DNA from: a virus
Virus record (IMG/VR): IMGVR_UViG_3300006919_000127
Location: 1 to 40,843 of that record
Length of the DNA stretch: 40,843 nucleotides
Strand: one strand, 5' to 3'
This document shows positions 1-8,083 of this stretch, piece by piece. The first letter of the stretch is position 1; each line of letters opens with the position of its first letter. A program made the position numbers and the translations under genes. Under the pieces are notes generated by a model. It saw only the letters and a program-made list of their open reading frames with translations, had not been told where the DNA came from and searched no databases.

Positions 1-237
1 AATGGTAGTGTTACCCAGGCTAAAATAGCTTCAGGTGTACAGCTAGGCGCAGGATATTTTTTAGGCGAGAATGGAACAACAGGTGATACAACAAATGGAC
101 TTGGAGATATTTTTAGAGTTCATGAAGCGCAACTAGATACTAATGTAACTATTGCGGCTAATACTAACGCATCTGCCAATGGTCCACTTTCTTTAAATGC
201 AACCCTAACTATTAACGGAGCATTGACCATTGTCTAG
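1..237 (+). CDS. tail-fibre-associated short protein, 5' truncated by window edge
   Basis: Open frame from base 1 to a TAG at 235-237; the start lies outside the window. The last 65 or so residues are a clear paralogue of the complete protein at 1817-2053: both share QLGAGYF, GENG, GDIFRVHEA, a run of DT..T..ANTNA, and end in NGxLTxV. The repeat of the same short protein four genes downstream shows the cassette has been duplicated. It probably forms part of a fibre or tail-tip; the function is not known. The next gene starts on a TTG that overlaps its last codons. Confidence 0.75.
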   Translation, partial: NGSVTQAKIASGVQLGAGYFLGENGTTGDTTNGLGDIFRVHEAQLDTNVTIAANTNASANGPLSLNATLTINGALTIV

Positions 238-757
238 TTTAAATGTTGACACAATTAATGAAAAAACCATAGGTAATGGTGTATATATCCCAGGTCATGT
301 AGTTCAAGTTGTTCAAGTAACTAAAACTGACACACAAATACTTACATCAAACACAGTAGAAAAAGAAATAAGTGGTTTAGCAGCAAACATTACTCCCCTT
401 TCTACATCAAGTAAAATTTTAATTACAGCAAACGTAAGCTATTCTTGTACAGCAACAACATATAAATTGTACTTTAAAAGAAATGGCGCACTTGTTTCTG
501 CAAGTTTAGGAGATGCAAGAGGTAGCCGACAAAATGCTACAATTCCTTTAGGTTTTACTGGTGATGGCAATCAGGGTCAAGTTGGTACATTTAATTTTTT
601 AGACAGCCCTGCATCAACATCACAAGTTAGCTATACATTTTTTGTTAATAACGATAACTCTCGAAGTATTTTTATTAATAGGGCTGAGAATGACCAAAAC
701 AATAATGTTGGCGGAAACTATATTTCAACAATTACACTTACAGAAATAGCAGGATAG
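230..757 (+). CDS. small tail-fibre/receptor-binding-like protein
   Basis: 175 residues. The start is a TTG (230) that overlaps the previous stop by 8 bases, with a GGAG about 9 bases upstream; no ATG gives the conserved opening. It opens with the fibre-type leader SSLNVDTIN, then GHVVQVVQV, ITPLSTSSKILI, and ends LTEIAG. This pattern (VVQVVQ, then SKILI, then a C-terminal EIAG) recurs at 2055-2618 and 2615-3163 and is common in marine phage tail-fibre proteins. Predicted all-beta, exported on the virion. The exact partner and receptor are unknown. Confidence 0.75.
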   Translation: MSSLNVDTINEKTIGNGVYIPGHVVQVVQVTKTDTQILTSNTVEKEISGLAANITPLSTSSKILITANVSYSCTATTYKLYFKRNGALVSASLGDARGSRQNATIPLGFTGDGNQGQVGTFNFLDSPASTSQVSYTFFVNNDNSRSIFINRAENDQNNNVGGNYISTITLTEIAG

Positions 758-767
758 GAGATTTCAA

Positions 768-1262
768 ATGGCAAGTATACTAGGCGTTGAAACTCTCCAG
801 CATACTAATGGTACTGCTGGATTAACTATTGATAGTAGTGGTCGTGTATTAAATTCACAAAAAGTACATTTTTATGCAGGATCAACTAACGGAGATACAA
901 CTGTAACTGCTGGAAGTTTGTTACCTTTTAATGCAACCTATCAAAATGTTGGCAATGCATTCTCAACTTCAACATATTTGTTTACAGCACCAGTAACAGG
1001 ATTATATTTATTTGTTCACAATACATTTCTTGCTGGAAGTTCTAGTAATATAAGCCGCACAACTTGGGAACGTAACGGAAGTCAGTTTAATGTAGGCGGC
1101 GATATTGATGAAGCTAGAACCCCTGCTAATTCTTCTTCTAGTTTACAATGTATTATTGGGTTAGATGCTAACGATACATTTGGTGTTAGGTTAAGGCTCA
1201 GTGTAGGCGATGTTTTGTTTTATATGGGACATTGTAATTTTAGTGGTTGTTTGTTAGGATAA
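768..1262 (+). CDS. C1q-like jelly-roll tail protein
   Basis: 164 residues; ATG with GGAG upstream. The N-terminal leader ILGVETLQHTNGTAG followed by TIDSSGRV is the short fibre-attachment motif seen in neighbouring genes. The rest fits the C1q/TNF-like jelly roll: LPFNATYQNVGNAF, then YLFTAPVTGLYLF, an RNGSQF strand and a C-terminal FSGCLLG. Such domains form trimers and bind surface ligands, so this is probably a small receptor-binding head. Paralogues are at 1273-1806 and 3160-3666. The family call rests on pattern recognition only. Confidence 0.75.
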   Translation: MASILGVETLQHTNGTAGLTIDSSGRVLNSQKVHFYAGSTNGDTTVTAGSLLPFNATYQNVGNAFSTSTYLFTAPVTGLYLFVHNTFLAGSSSNISRTTWERNGSQFNVGGDIDEARTPANSSSSLQCIIGLDANDTFGVRLRLSVGDVLFYMGHCNFSGCLLG

Positions 1263-1272
1263 GGAGGATAGG

Positions 1273-1806
1273 ATGACAGGAGTACTTAAAGTAGATAGCA
1301 TCCAGAATTCTTCTGGAACTAATTCAATTACGCTAGCAAGTGATGGAACAGCAACATTACCTAGTCCACCTATTATTACAACACCAATTATTCTTTCTGC
1401 TTATTCAAATACAACATTAACAACAGCAGGAATTATTCCTTATAATAATATAACTATTGATACTGCTAACGCACATGATACATCTACTTCTAGATATACA
1501 TGTCCAAGAGCAGGATATTATGAAGTTTCTTTTAATTATCTTCTTCGTGGTTGTACAAGTGGACATAGGACAAATATTCGTAAAAACGCAATTCCACAAA
1601 GTGTTGGTTGGTCTTCAACTTCATCAGACAGGTCTTTAGTTTGGCAGTATAGTAATGGTGCAGAAGAACATACCGTGTCTGCTAGCACTATTGTTCAGTG
1701 TGCAGTAAATGATATACTTGACGTGCATCTATATTACCTTGCTAATGGCGATATCTATGGTAATAATAATGTCCATAATAATATGACAATCAAGTATCTA
1801 GGATAA
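1273..1806 (+). CDS. C1q-like jelly-roll tail protein (second copy)
   Basis: 177 residues; ATG preceded by AAGGAGG. Leader GVLKVDSIQNSSGTNSITL is the same module as in 768-1262 and 3160-3666. The body shows the C1q-like order: IIPYNNITIDTANAHD, then RYTCPRAGYYEVSF, an NIRKNA strand, a VNDILDVHL strand, and a C-terminal KYLG. Its strands align with the neighbour but sequence identity is low, as expected for a receptor-binding domain under diversification. Likely a trimeric tail-tip head. Confidence 0.72.
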   Translation: MTGVLKVDSIQNSSGTNSITLASDGTATLPSPPIITTPIILSAYSNTTLTTAGIIPYNNITIDTANAHDTSTSRYTCPRAGYYEVSFNYLLRGCTSGHRTNIRKNAIPQSVGWSSTSSDRSLVWQYSNGAEEHTVSASTIVQCAVNDILDVHLYYLANGDIYGNNNVHNNMTIKYLG

Positions 1807-1816
1807 GGAGAACAAC

Positions 1817-2053
1817 ATGGCACTTAGCAAAATACCTGCCGAAGGAATATCAGGCCAGTTAGGTGCTGGTTATTTTACAGGCGAAAATGGTAACACCGGG
1901 GATGTTACTAACGGGCAAGGCGATATTTTCCGTGTACACGAAGCTTCTCTTGATACGGCTACAACTATCCCTGCTAACACAAATGCGCTTGCTGCAGGAC
2001 CACTTACGTTTAACGCAACGCTAACAGTAAACGGAACTTTGACGGTGGTGTAG
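1817..2053 (+). CDS. short fibre-associated protein, paralogue of the first gene
   Basis: 78 residues; ATG with GGAG 7 bases upstream. MALSKIPAEGISGQLGAGYF at the start, then GENG, GDIFRVHEA, and TLTVNGTLTVV at the end. About three quarters of the positions match the truncated gene at 1-237. Each copy heads a run of fibre and C1q-like genes, so it may be the proximal adaptor of a repeated cassette. No enzymatic motif; the role is inferred from position. Confidence 0.72.
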   Translation: MALSKIPAEGISGQLGAGYFTGENGNTGDVTNGQGDIFRVHEASLDTATTIPANTNALAAGPLTFNATLTVNGTLTVV

Positions 2054-2054
2054 T

Positions 2055-2618
2055 ATGGCTAGTAAAATAATTGTTAATGAAATAAGCGCGCCTACTACAG
2101 GTGCTAATGCTAATAAGGTGATTATTCCTTCGGGGGTAACGCTGGATGCTAGTGGTGGAGACTTACTGACCCCTACTAATGGTGTGTTACAGGTTGTTAG
2201 AAGCACATATGTGAGAACTGGTGGTAGTGCTGCAACTTCTGCTTCTTACTCAGAAATAACTCCTGACTATCGAGTCACGATTACCCCAAAACAAGCTAAC
2301 AGTAAAATGCTTATCACATTTACTTATGGTGCGGCGGTACAAGGTAACACCCGAATGGGAGTAAAGGCGTATGTTAGCACGGATAATTTTGTGACTAACA
2401 ACCCTGTTGAATCATTTAGCCACGATGAGTCTTATAGAAACGATAACAGCGGTTACATAATTACGAGAGGTAATACAGTAACTTGGTATGACGCTTATTC
2501 TACTACGGACACTCTTTACTTTTCTCATTGGTTTAATAGAGGGGCTGGAACTGGAAACGCTAGGGTAAATGACAATACAGGCCAAGCCTTTGTAACAGTA
2601 ATGGAGATTGCACAATGA
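2055..2618 (+). CDS. small tail-fibre/receptor-binding-like protein
   Basis: 187 residues, starting 2 bases after the previous stop. Leader SKIIVNEISAPTTGANANKV, then GVLQVVRSTYV, ITPKQANSKMLITF, and C-terminal VMEIAQ. It has the same plan as 230-757 and 2615-3163: a QVV strand, an ITPk..nSkmLI strand and a terminal ...EIA. Codon choice here is visibly more C/G-ending than in 230-1806, which may indicate separate acquisition. Predicted beta-rich virion surface protein. Confidence 0.72.
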   Translation: MASKIIVNEISAPTTGANANKVIIPSGVTLDASGGDLLTPTNGVLQVVRSTYVRTGGSAATSASYSEITPDYRVTITPKQANSKMLITFTYGAAVQGNTRMGVKAYVSTDNFVTNNPVESFSHDESYRNDNSGYIITRGNTVTWYDAYSTTDTLYFSHWFNRGAGTGNARVNDNTGQAFVTVMEIAQ

Positions 2619-3163
2619 CAACTATATATGTAGATAACATTGCGCCTAATCTCCAGAGCAAGATTAGTGCGCCTAACCTGACGTTGCCGACAGGTAGTGT
2701 CATTCAAGTTGTTCACCGCACATCGTCTGATGTCTATTCTGGTAATGTGTCTGGCAGTCAAATCCAAGCAAGCTCAAACAGTTGGGTTAGCGGCGGTACA
2801 GAAAGCGAACTTACAATCACACCTAAGTTCGCTAACTCCTACATTCTGCTGACAGCCGTAATCAACACCGACAATGCGGGTACTGATTACAGGGCTATGT
2901 ACACCTTTTTCAAAAGTGTAAACAACGGCTCATACACTAATGTAACGCCCAATAACTCTAACAATTATGACGCTCTAGCTAGGGTTCACGACACTGGTGA
3001 ACGAATAATTATTGGTCAGGAAATGCAATTCTATGATGCGATTTCCAGCACCCAAACACATCGCTACAGAGTGTATGTCAGAAATCAAAATGCCAACCAA
3101 CTAGCACGAATGAGGAATGACATCATTCCGCTGAAATTTACAGCAATGGAGATAGCAGGATGA
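2615..3163 (+). CDS. small tail-fibre/receptor-binding-like protein
   Basis: 182 residues; its ATG overlaps the previous TGA (ATGA), so translation is probably coupled. It opens TTIYVDNIAPN, then GSVIQVVHRTSSDVY, LTITPKFANSYILL and ends FTAMEIAG. This is the third copy of the VIQVV / ITPkfaNS / EIAG plan. Predicted beta-structured tail-tip protein. Receptor unknown. Confidence 0.73.
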   Translation: MTTIYVDNIAPNLQSKISAPNLTLPTGSVIQVVHRTSSDVYSGNVSGSQIQASSNSWVSGGTESELTITPKFANSYILLTAVINTDNAGTDYRAMYTFFKSVNNGSYTNVTPNNSNNYDALARVHDTGERIIIGQEMQFYDAISSTQTHRYRVYVRNQNANQLARMRNDIIPLKFTAMEIAG

Positions 3164-3666
3164 GCAGTATTATTAAAGTTGATGCTATTCAAAATGCAAC
3201 TGGTACTAATGCACTAAGCATTGATAGTAGCGGTAATATAAATATGCCTCAAGTACTAACAAGTAAAGCTGTAGCATTTAGTGTTTATCATAATAGTCCT
3301 GCGTCAATTGCTGCTACTGCTTCTTATGTAAAATTACCATATGATTCTACAAACTATGACAGTCATAATGCGTTTAATTTTACAAATGATCAATATGTAG
3401 TACCAATTGCTGGAATTTATTTGTTTAATATGAGTGTTCTTCAACTTTCAAGTATGTCTAGTAACATATCATTTCACTTAAATGGTACAGAGAAATTGCC
3501 GCAATATAGAGCAATCACAGGAACTACAGAACAAAATGTTTCTGGATCAGTAATTCTTGATTGCAACGTTAATGATACTGTTGACGTGCGAATAAAAACT
3601 ACTAGTAGTCCAGCTGGCTCATACTATAGAACTCATGGCGGTTTTCACGGGCATTTAATAGGATAA
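3160..3666 (+). CDS. C1q-like jelly-roll tail protein (third copy)
   Basis: 168 residues; ATGA overlap with the previous gene. Leader SSIIKVDAIQNATGTNALSI then DSSGNINMP is the clearest copy of the fibre leader. The C1q-like body reads VAFSVYHNSPA, YVKLPYDSTNYDSHNAFNF, YVVPIAGIYLFNMSV, a SFHLNG strand, LDCNVNDTVDVRI and C-terminal GHLIG. The best jelly-roll candidate of the array. A tail-assembly chaperone follows directly (3679). Confidence 0.78.
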   Translation: MSSIIKVDAIQNATGTNALSIDSSGNINMPQVLTSKAVAFSVYHNSPASIAATASYVKLPYDSTNYDSHNAFNFTNDQYVVPIAGIYLFNMSVLQLSSMSSNISFHLNGTEKLPQYRAITGTTEQNVSGSVILDCNVNDTVDVRIKTTSSPAGSYYRTHGGFHGHLIG

Positions 3667-3678
3667 CAGGAGAAATCA

Positions 3679-4080
3679 ATGACAGATGTCGCAAAGGCTC
3701 TTACTGAGCTTAATATTACAGAGTGGGTATTACGCGGAGAACCTACTACTGAAGCTGAGTTTAACTCAATGTTCCGCAAAGTAACTGGCGCAGACGCCAA
3801 CGGAACAGCAATCGAAAGCGACAACCCATCTGATTGGGGTGTCACATGGACACAAGTATCAGCCAAGAAGGATGAACTTGTAGCCGCAGAACCAACGCGT
3901 CTTCTTCGTGAAGAGCGTAATAGGCGTATTGCAGAAACTGATTGGTGGGCTGGTTCGGATCATACTATGACAGATGATCAAACTACTTATCGTCAAGCAC
4001 TTCGAGATATTACTACACAAACACCTACACTTAATAGTAATGGTGAATTACAAGGAATCACTTGGCCTACTAAGCCTTAA
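3679..4080 (+). CDS. tail fibre assembly chaperone-like protein (copy 1)
   Basis: 133 residues; ATG with AGGAG upstream. The C-terminal half has the pattern of phage tail-assembly chaperone proteins: LLREERNRRIAETDWW, then TTYRQALRDIT and a final WPTKP. A second, diverged copy lies at 7523-7861, again right after a run of fibre genes. Such proteins assist folding or trimerisation of fibres and may not stay in the particle. The N-terminal half (ITEWVLRGEPTTEAEFNSMF) has no recognised domain. Confidence 0.8.
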   Translation: MTDVAKALTELNITEWVLRGEPTTEAEFNSMFRKVTGADANGTAIESDNPSDWGVTWTQVSAKKDELVAAEPTRLLREERNRRIAETDWWAGSDHTMTDDQTTYRQALRDITTQTPTLNSNGELQGITWPTKP

Positions 4081-4091
4081 AGGAGAGTTAA

Positions 4092-4682
4092 ATGAGTAAC
4101 GCTAGACATCTTGCCGATTTGCTTGATACATCAGGAGATGTCAAGTCAGGACACCTTAGCAACCTTGATTTATCGCTTGACACAACCCCTCAACTAGGTG
4201 GTAATTTAAGCCTTAATAATTTTAATATTTCAGGAACAGGAAACGTTTCTGCAACAGATATTGATGTTTTAGGTAACTTTAAATTATCTGGTGAATCAAT
4301 GCGAGTTCAAAGACAACGAGTCCAAGGACAAATAACTGGAGTAACAATTAATTCTAGTAGTTGGACAACAATTGTAGATGTTAGTATTACTGTTAGAGAA
4401 GGCTCTAGTTGTCTAGTAATGGCTAATGCAGATCAAAACGTTAATGGAACTGATGGATGGCAATGGGTTGCCTTGTTTAGAGGAACTTCTATGATTGGCA
4501 CTAGTACTATTTCAGTTGAACAATCAGGTTGGAATGATAATTTTCATCCGCATCATTGGGATGATAATTTAACTGCAGGAACATATACATACGCGTTAAA
4601 GGCTTACAATGGTGCTAATTATATGTTTTGGGGAGAACATTCTGACCCAACCATTCAAGTTATTGAATTTGCAAAAACATAG
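4092..4682 (+). CDS. tail-fibre-like protein with ARxxA/LGGNL leader
   Basis: 196 residues; ATG with AAAGGAGAG upstream. It begins SNARHLADLLDTSGDVKSGH, then DTTPQLGGNLSLNNFNISGT, a leader shared with 6624-7526 and widespread in phage tail fibres. The C-terminal 110 residues are a distinct beta-rich domain (SSSWTTIVDVSI ... WQWVALFRGTSMIG ... IQVIEFAKT), with Trp/His-rich loops near WNDNFHPHHWDDN that could bind ligand. Function inferred from the leader and position. Confidence 0.75.
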   Translation: MSNARHLADLLDTSGDVKSGHLSNLDLSLDTTPQLGGNLSLNNFNISGTGNVSATDIDVLGNFKLSGESMRVQRQRVQGQITGVTINSSSWTTIVDVSITVREGSSCLVMANADQNVNGTDGWQWVALFRGTSMIGTSTISVEQSGWNDNFHPHHWDDNLTAGTYTYALKAYNGANYMFWGEHSDPTIQVIEFAKT

Positions 4683-4691
4683 GAGGTTTAA

Positions 4692-6275
4692 ATGCCATAT
4701 ATAGGAAAATCTCCTGGAAAGTTAGGGGTTAGACAACGTTATTATTATACTGCTACAGGCAGTGAAACCTCTAAATCAGGTGCAGATGATAATGGTCTTA
4801 CACTAAAGTTTGAAGATGGTGAGTACGTAGACGTATACCTTAACGGTAGTCTTCTTGTTGCTGGATCAGACTATAACACAGCTACTGCTAATACTATTTC
4901 AGGACTTGCTGCACTAGCTGCTAATGATGTACTTGAAGTAATCGTGTATGACATTTATAGTCTTGCTAAAACAAACAGTGAAGCACAACGTACAAAGTAT
5001 TACGTCACGGCTACTGGCGGTGAAACAAGCATAAGTGGTACAGATGACAACGGTGCTACTATTACATTTACTGCTGGAGCGCAGATAGACGTACGACTTA
5101 ATGGTGTATCACTAAAGCAAGGTGATGACTATAATACTACAGTAGCAAACACAGTAGGTGGTCTTACTGCTCTTACTGCTGGTCAACTTGTAGAAATTGT
5201 AGTGTATGAAAAGTTTGTATTGGCAGATATGGTTAAAAAGTCTGGCGATACTATGACGGGTGGACTAAGTGCGCCTAGCATTACATCAAGTAGTAGCGTT
5301 ACTTCAAACACTGTAAAACTTAACCCGCAGTCTTCTGCCCCAAGTTCACCTACTACTGGTGAAATATATTATAATTCTGGTACAAATGAAGTAGCCCATT
5401 GGAATGGAACTGAATGGATAACAATGTCTAATTCGTTCAAAGCTGAAGGCGGCACTGAATCGACTTATTCAGGATATAAAGTACACACTTTTACTTCAAG
5501 TGGAACTTTTACAGTAACAGGTGCAGCTGGCAATGTTGATATTCTTATTGTTGCAGCAGGCGGCGGCACAGGTGCTACTCAATATCATAATGGTGGAGCT
5601 GGCGGTGGTGCAGTTTTAGTTGGAACAAATGTTAATGTTTCTCCAGGCGAATACAACGTAGTCGTAGGTGCTGGTGGTGCTGGTGGTACAGTACAAGGGG
5701 ATACTACTGATAACGGTCAAAACGGAGGAAATTCTTCGTTTGATACTGCAGTTGCTCTTGGTGGAGGTGCTGGTGGCACTTATCAAGACACTCCAGGAAA
5801 CGATGGTGGTTGTGGAGGAGGTGGTGCAGGTAATGGCAACCTTGCTTCAACTCGCAACGGTCATACTATTCAAGGCGCGGTAACAGGATATACACACTAC
5901 GGAAACGATGGTGGTGATGGAAACCTAACAGCTTACAATGTTGCGGATTGGGCCGCTGGTGGTGGCGGTGGAGCTGGCGCACGCGGACAAGATGCTCAAC
6001 AAAGTAACGCTAAAGGCGGAGATGGTGGAGCTGGAATTCAAAATAATTTCCGCACAGGATCAAATATTTATTATGCTGGAGGTGGCGGAGGATCATCAGC
6101 TGCTAACGTTGGTTCTGGCGGTGCTGGTGGCGGTGGAAATGGTGCTACTGATCATACTGGTACTAATGGCGGCGTAAATACTGGCGGCGGCGGTGGCGGT
6201 CTTGAAAGAAATGGCACTCAGACAAATGGCACAAACGGCGGCAGTGGAATTGTAGTAGTGAGGTATGCAGTATAA
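4692..6275 (+). CDS. tail fibre with duplicated domain and glycine-rich distal region
   Basis: 527 residues; ATG preceded by AGGAGG. Residues 16-93 and 102-179 are tandem copies of one beta domain (YYxTATGxET, then DVxLNG and a DYNT strand). Then DTMTGGLSAPSI and a TGEIYYNSGTNEVAHWNGTE segment common in phage fibres. From about residue 279 to 516 the chain is very glycine-rich, with GGGG and GGAGG runs, and ends VVVRYAV. This resembles glycine-rich distal adhesin regions, some of which fold as stacked polyglycine helices and bind host receptors. Probable main receptor-binding fibre; a related glycine-rich stretch occurs in the protein at 11366-17719. Confidence 0.82.
   Translation: MPYIGKSPGKLGVRQRYYYTATGSETSKSGADDNGLTLKFEDGEYVDVYLNGSLLVAGSDYNTATANTISGLAALAANDVLEVIVYDIYSLAKTNSEAQRTKYYVTATGGETSISGTDDNGATITFTAGAQIDVRLNGVSLKQGDDYNTTVANTVGGLTALTAGQLVEIVVYEKFVLADMVKKSGDTMTGGLSAPSITSSSSVTSNTVKLNPQSSAPSSPTTGEIYYNSGTNEVAHWNGTEWITMSNSFKAEGGTESTYSGYKVHTFTSSGTFTVTGAAGNVDILIVAAGGGTGATQYHNGGAGGGAVLVGTNVNVSPGEYNVVVGAGGAGGTVQGDTTDNGQNGGNSSFDTAVALGGGAGGTYQDTPGNDGGCGGGGAGNGNLASTRNGHTIQGAVTGYTHYGNDGGDGNLTAYNVADWAAGGGGGAGARGQDAQQSNAKGGDGGAGIQNNFRTGSNIYYAGGGGGSSAANVGSGGAGGGGNGATDHTGTNGGVNTGGGGGGLERNGTQTNGTNGGSGIVVVRYAV
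4737..5228 (+). repeat. intragenic duplication of an ~78-residue fibre domain
   Basis: Two adjacent copies (4737-4970 and 4995-5228) encode domains sharing TATG, ETS, DDNG, DVYLNG/DVRLNG, DYNT and a terminal LEVIVYD/VEIVVYE strand. They are similar at protein level, not identical in DNA, so the duplication is old. Confidence 0.8.
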
Positions 6276-6631
6276 TGGCACATTACGCAAAAGTAACATT
6301 ACATAATATGAAAGTTGTTAACGTAATCGTTGCAGACGAAGAATACGTTAATAAATTTGCTAACGAACCAAATATTGAATACGTACAAACTAGTTATAAT
6401 ACTGTTAATGGCGTTCATTCTGATGGCGGAATTCCTTTAAGAAAAAACTATGCAGCGATTGGCTATACATATGATCGTGAATTAGATGCATTTTATCCTT
6501 CTCAGCCTTATGCAAGTTGGACATTAAACGAAACAACATGTCGTTGGGAAGCTCCTGTTGCAATGCCTACTGATAATAATTATTATTCATGGAACGAAGA
6601 AAATCAATCATGGGAGGCGGCAAATGACTAG
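6275..6631 (+). CDS. conserved phage tail-associated protein
   Basis: 118 residues; start overlaps the fibre stop (TAATG). It begins MAHYAKVTLHNMKVVNVIVA, then SYNTVNG, GGIPLRKNYAAIGYTYDREL, PYASWTLNETTCRW and ends in YSWNEENQSW. This is a small protein family I recognise from marine myo- and podovirus tail regions, with no known activity. It lies between two fibre genes and overlaps the next by 8 bases. Possibly a fibre cap or clamp. Confidence 0.7.
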   Translation: MAHYAKVTLHNMKVVNVIVADEEYVNKFANEPNIEYVQTSYNTVNGVHSDGGIPLRKNYAAIGYTYDRELDAFYPSQPYASWTLNETTCRWEAPVAMPTDNNYYSWNEENQSWEAAND

Positions 6632-7526
6632 AGCAAGAGATATTGCAAACCTCGTTGATGCCAACGGGGATATCGTTGCAGGGGCATTAGATAACGTCCC
6701 TGCGGCAGACTTGGTGAATGACACTACGCCCCAGCTTGGTGGCAATCTTGACCTAAATTCCAACGATATTACTGGCACTGGTGACATCAATACGACTGGT
6801 GATTTAACACTGAATAACAGGCTTCAGCTAAATTTGAAGAACAATGCTGACGAAACAAATGCCGACTGGCACACTGTCAGTCCCAATTCTATTTCCTACG
6901 CTTTGGGCAGTTCACATACAAACGCCCCAATGCAAGGCGTCAATTCTGTTGTTCTTAACTTTAGCACTGAAGGTCTAGGTGGCACGAGCGACGATGCTAC
7001 GAACTCAAGAGCCGCGCAACTATGGTTCACAGATACTCGTGGTAGTCAGGATGGTGGCACTGTTGGTCGGTTTTCCATTCGCGCAAAGCAGGGAACAACC
7101 CAGCACCCTTGGGAAAAAGTTTTAACAACATATTCGTTCCGCAGAAACTTTGCCCAACAAAGCGGCACAATGATAAAGACTAACAACAGTTGGGCCGATA
7201 TTGCTGGGTGTTCAATCTCATTAACCCCATTATCTACTGATAGCCGCTTTCTTATTATGGCTCGGTGGGGAGGGTATTTTCAGCCAAACGGCGATGCAAA
7301 AGGTCGTGTCCTAAGAAACGGCACACAAATTTACCTAAATGAGCGGGTTGCTGGCAACGCAAGCACTCAACACGAAAGTTCAAGTAACTGGCTGATTGAC
7401 CACCCAAATACTACAAGTGCTGTTACTTACAAACTACAAGGAGCGATGACAGGCTCTGGTGGCACATTTGATTTTGGTCACGGCAACAATAAATGTCAGA
7501 TTTTGATTATGGAGTTTGAGGGATGA
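6624..7526 (+). CDS. tail-fibre-like protein with ARDIANL/LGGNL leader
   Basis: 300 residues from the ATG at 6624, chosen because GGGAGG lies 7 bases upstream and the protein then starts with the conserved TRARDIANLVDANGDI leader; an upstream in-frame ATG gives an unconserved hydrophobic extension. DTTPQLGGNLDLNSNDITGT follows. The C-terminal third (MIKTNNSWADIAGCSISL, LSTDSRFLIMARWGG, ILIMEFEG) follows the SKILI...EIAG plan of the smaller array genes. Codon choice is more C/G-ending than in 6275-6631. Paralogous leader at 4092-4682. Confidence 0.77.
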   Translation: MTRARDIANLVDANGDIVAGALDNVPAADLVNDTTPQLGGNLDLNSNDITGTGDINTTGDLTLNNRLQLNLKNNADETNADWHTVSPNSISYALGSSHTNAPMQGVNSVVLNFSTEGLGGTSDDATNSRAAQLWFTDTRGSQDGGTVGRFSIRAKQGTTQHPWEKVLTTYSFRRNFAQQSGTMIKTNNSWADIAGCSISLTPLSTDSRFLIMARWGGYFQPNGDAKGRVLRNGTQIYLNERVAGNASTQHESSSNWLIDHPNTTSAVTYKLQGAMTGSGGTFDFGHGNNKCQILIMEFEG

Positions 7527-7861
7527 CAATAACAAACTTAGATATTCTAAAGGCTGTTCGCTCCCTTGTTCCTAACGCTTCATTTACAGTTCAGAACGAA
7601 GACATCAGCACAATCGTTTGGGAAGATGACAGAACTCAGCCCACACAAGCCGCAATTCAAACCGCATTGGATACTGTCATTGCTGAAAAGCCTCTGAACG
7701 AATTGCGTAAAGAACGTAATCGTCTTTTGGCAGAGACTGATTGGTGGGTTTTACCAGACCGTACAGCAACGCAAGCACAGCGAGACTATCGTCAAGCACT
7801 GCGTGACATTACAGATACCTACACTTCGCTAGACACTGTAGTCTGGCCTACGAAGCCGTGA
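7523..7861 (+). CDS. tail fibre assembly chaperone-like protein (copy 2)
   Basis: 112 residues; ATGA overlap with the fibre gene before it. LRKERNRLLAETDWW, DYRQALRDIT and the final WPTKP match copy 1 (3679-4080) closely, while the N-terminal half differs. This fits a chaperone whose N-terminus is specific to its own fibre and whose C-terminus is shared. Confidence 0.8.
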   Translation: MTITNLDILKAVRSLVPNASFTVQNEDISTIVWEDDRTQPTQAAIQTALDTVIAEKPLNELRKERNRLLAETDWWVLPDRTATQAQRDYRQALRDITDTYTSLDTVVWPTKP

Positions 7862-7869
7862 GGTCATAG

Positions 7870-8073
7870 ATGAAAATGTCACAGCAACTAGAACCTGAAC
7901 TAAAGGTTCAGATGGAACTAGATGCTCACGAGAAGGAATGTGCCATCCGCTATGAGATGGTGCATGGAAAACTTGAGAGCCTCGACAAACGGATGTGGCG
8001 ACTTGAAGCCATGATTATGGGTTCTACTATTCTTGTAGTAACACTTGCAGCGACAATGTTAATTAAACTTTAG
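7870..8073 (+). CDS. small membrane protein, possible holin or lysis accessory
   Basis: 67 residues. Residues 1-45 are charged and helical (KLESLDKRMWRLEAM), a likely coiled coil, followed by one membrane span (IMGSTILVVTLAATMLI). The arrangement resembles XhlA-type holin accessory proteins. It opens the lysis module and is followed by two further membrane proteins and a lysozyme. Weak upstream GAGG. Family assignment is tentative. Confidence 0.6.
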   Translation: MKMSQQLEPELKVQMELDAHEKECAIRYEMVHGKLESLDKRMWRLEAMIMGSTILVVTLAATMLIKL

Positions 8074-8083
8074 GGCTATACAA

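Noticed and set aside
1-7861. Diversity-generating retroelement acting on the fibre array
   Set aside because: No reverse transcriptase or template/variable repeat pair is visible in the window.
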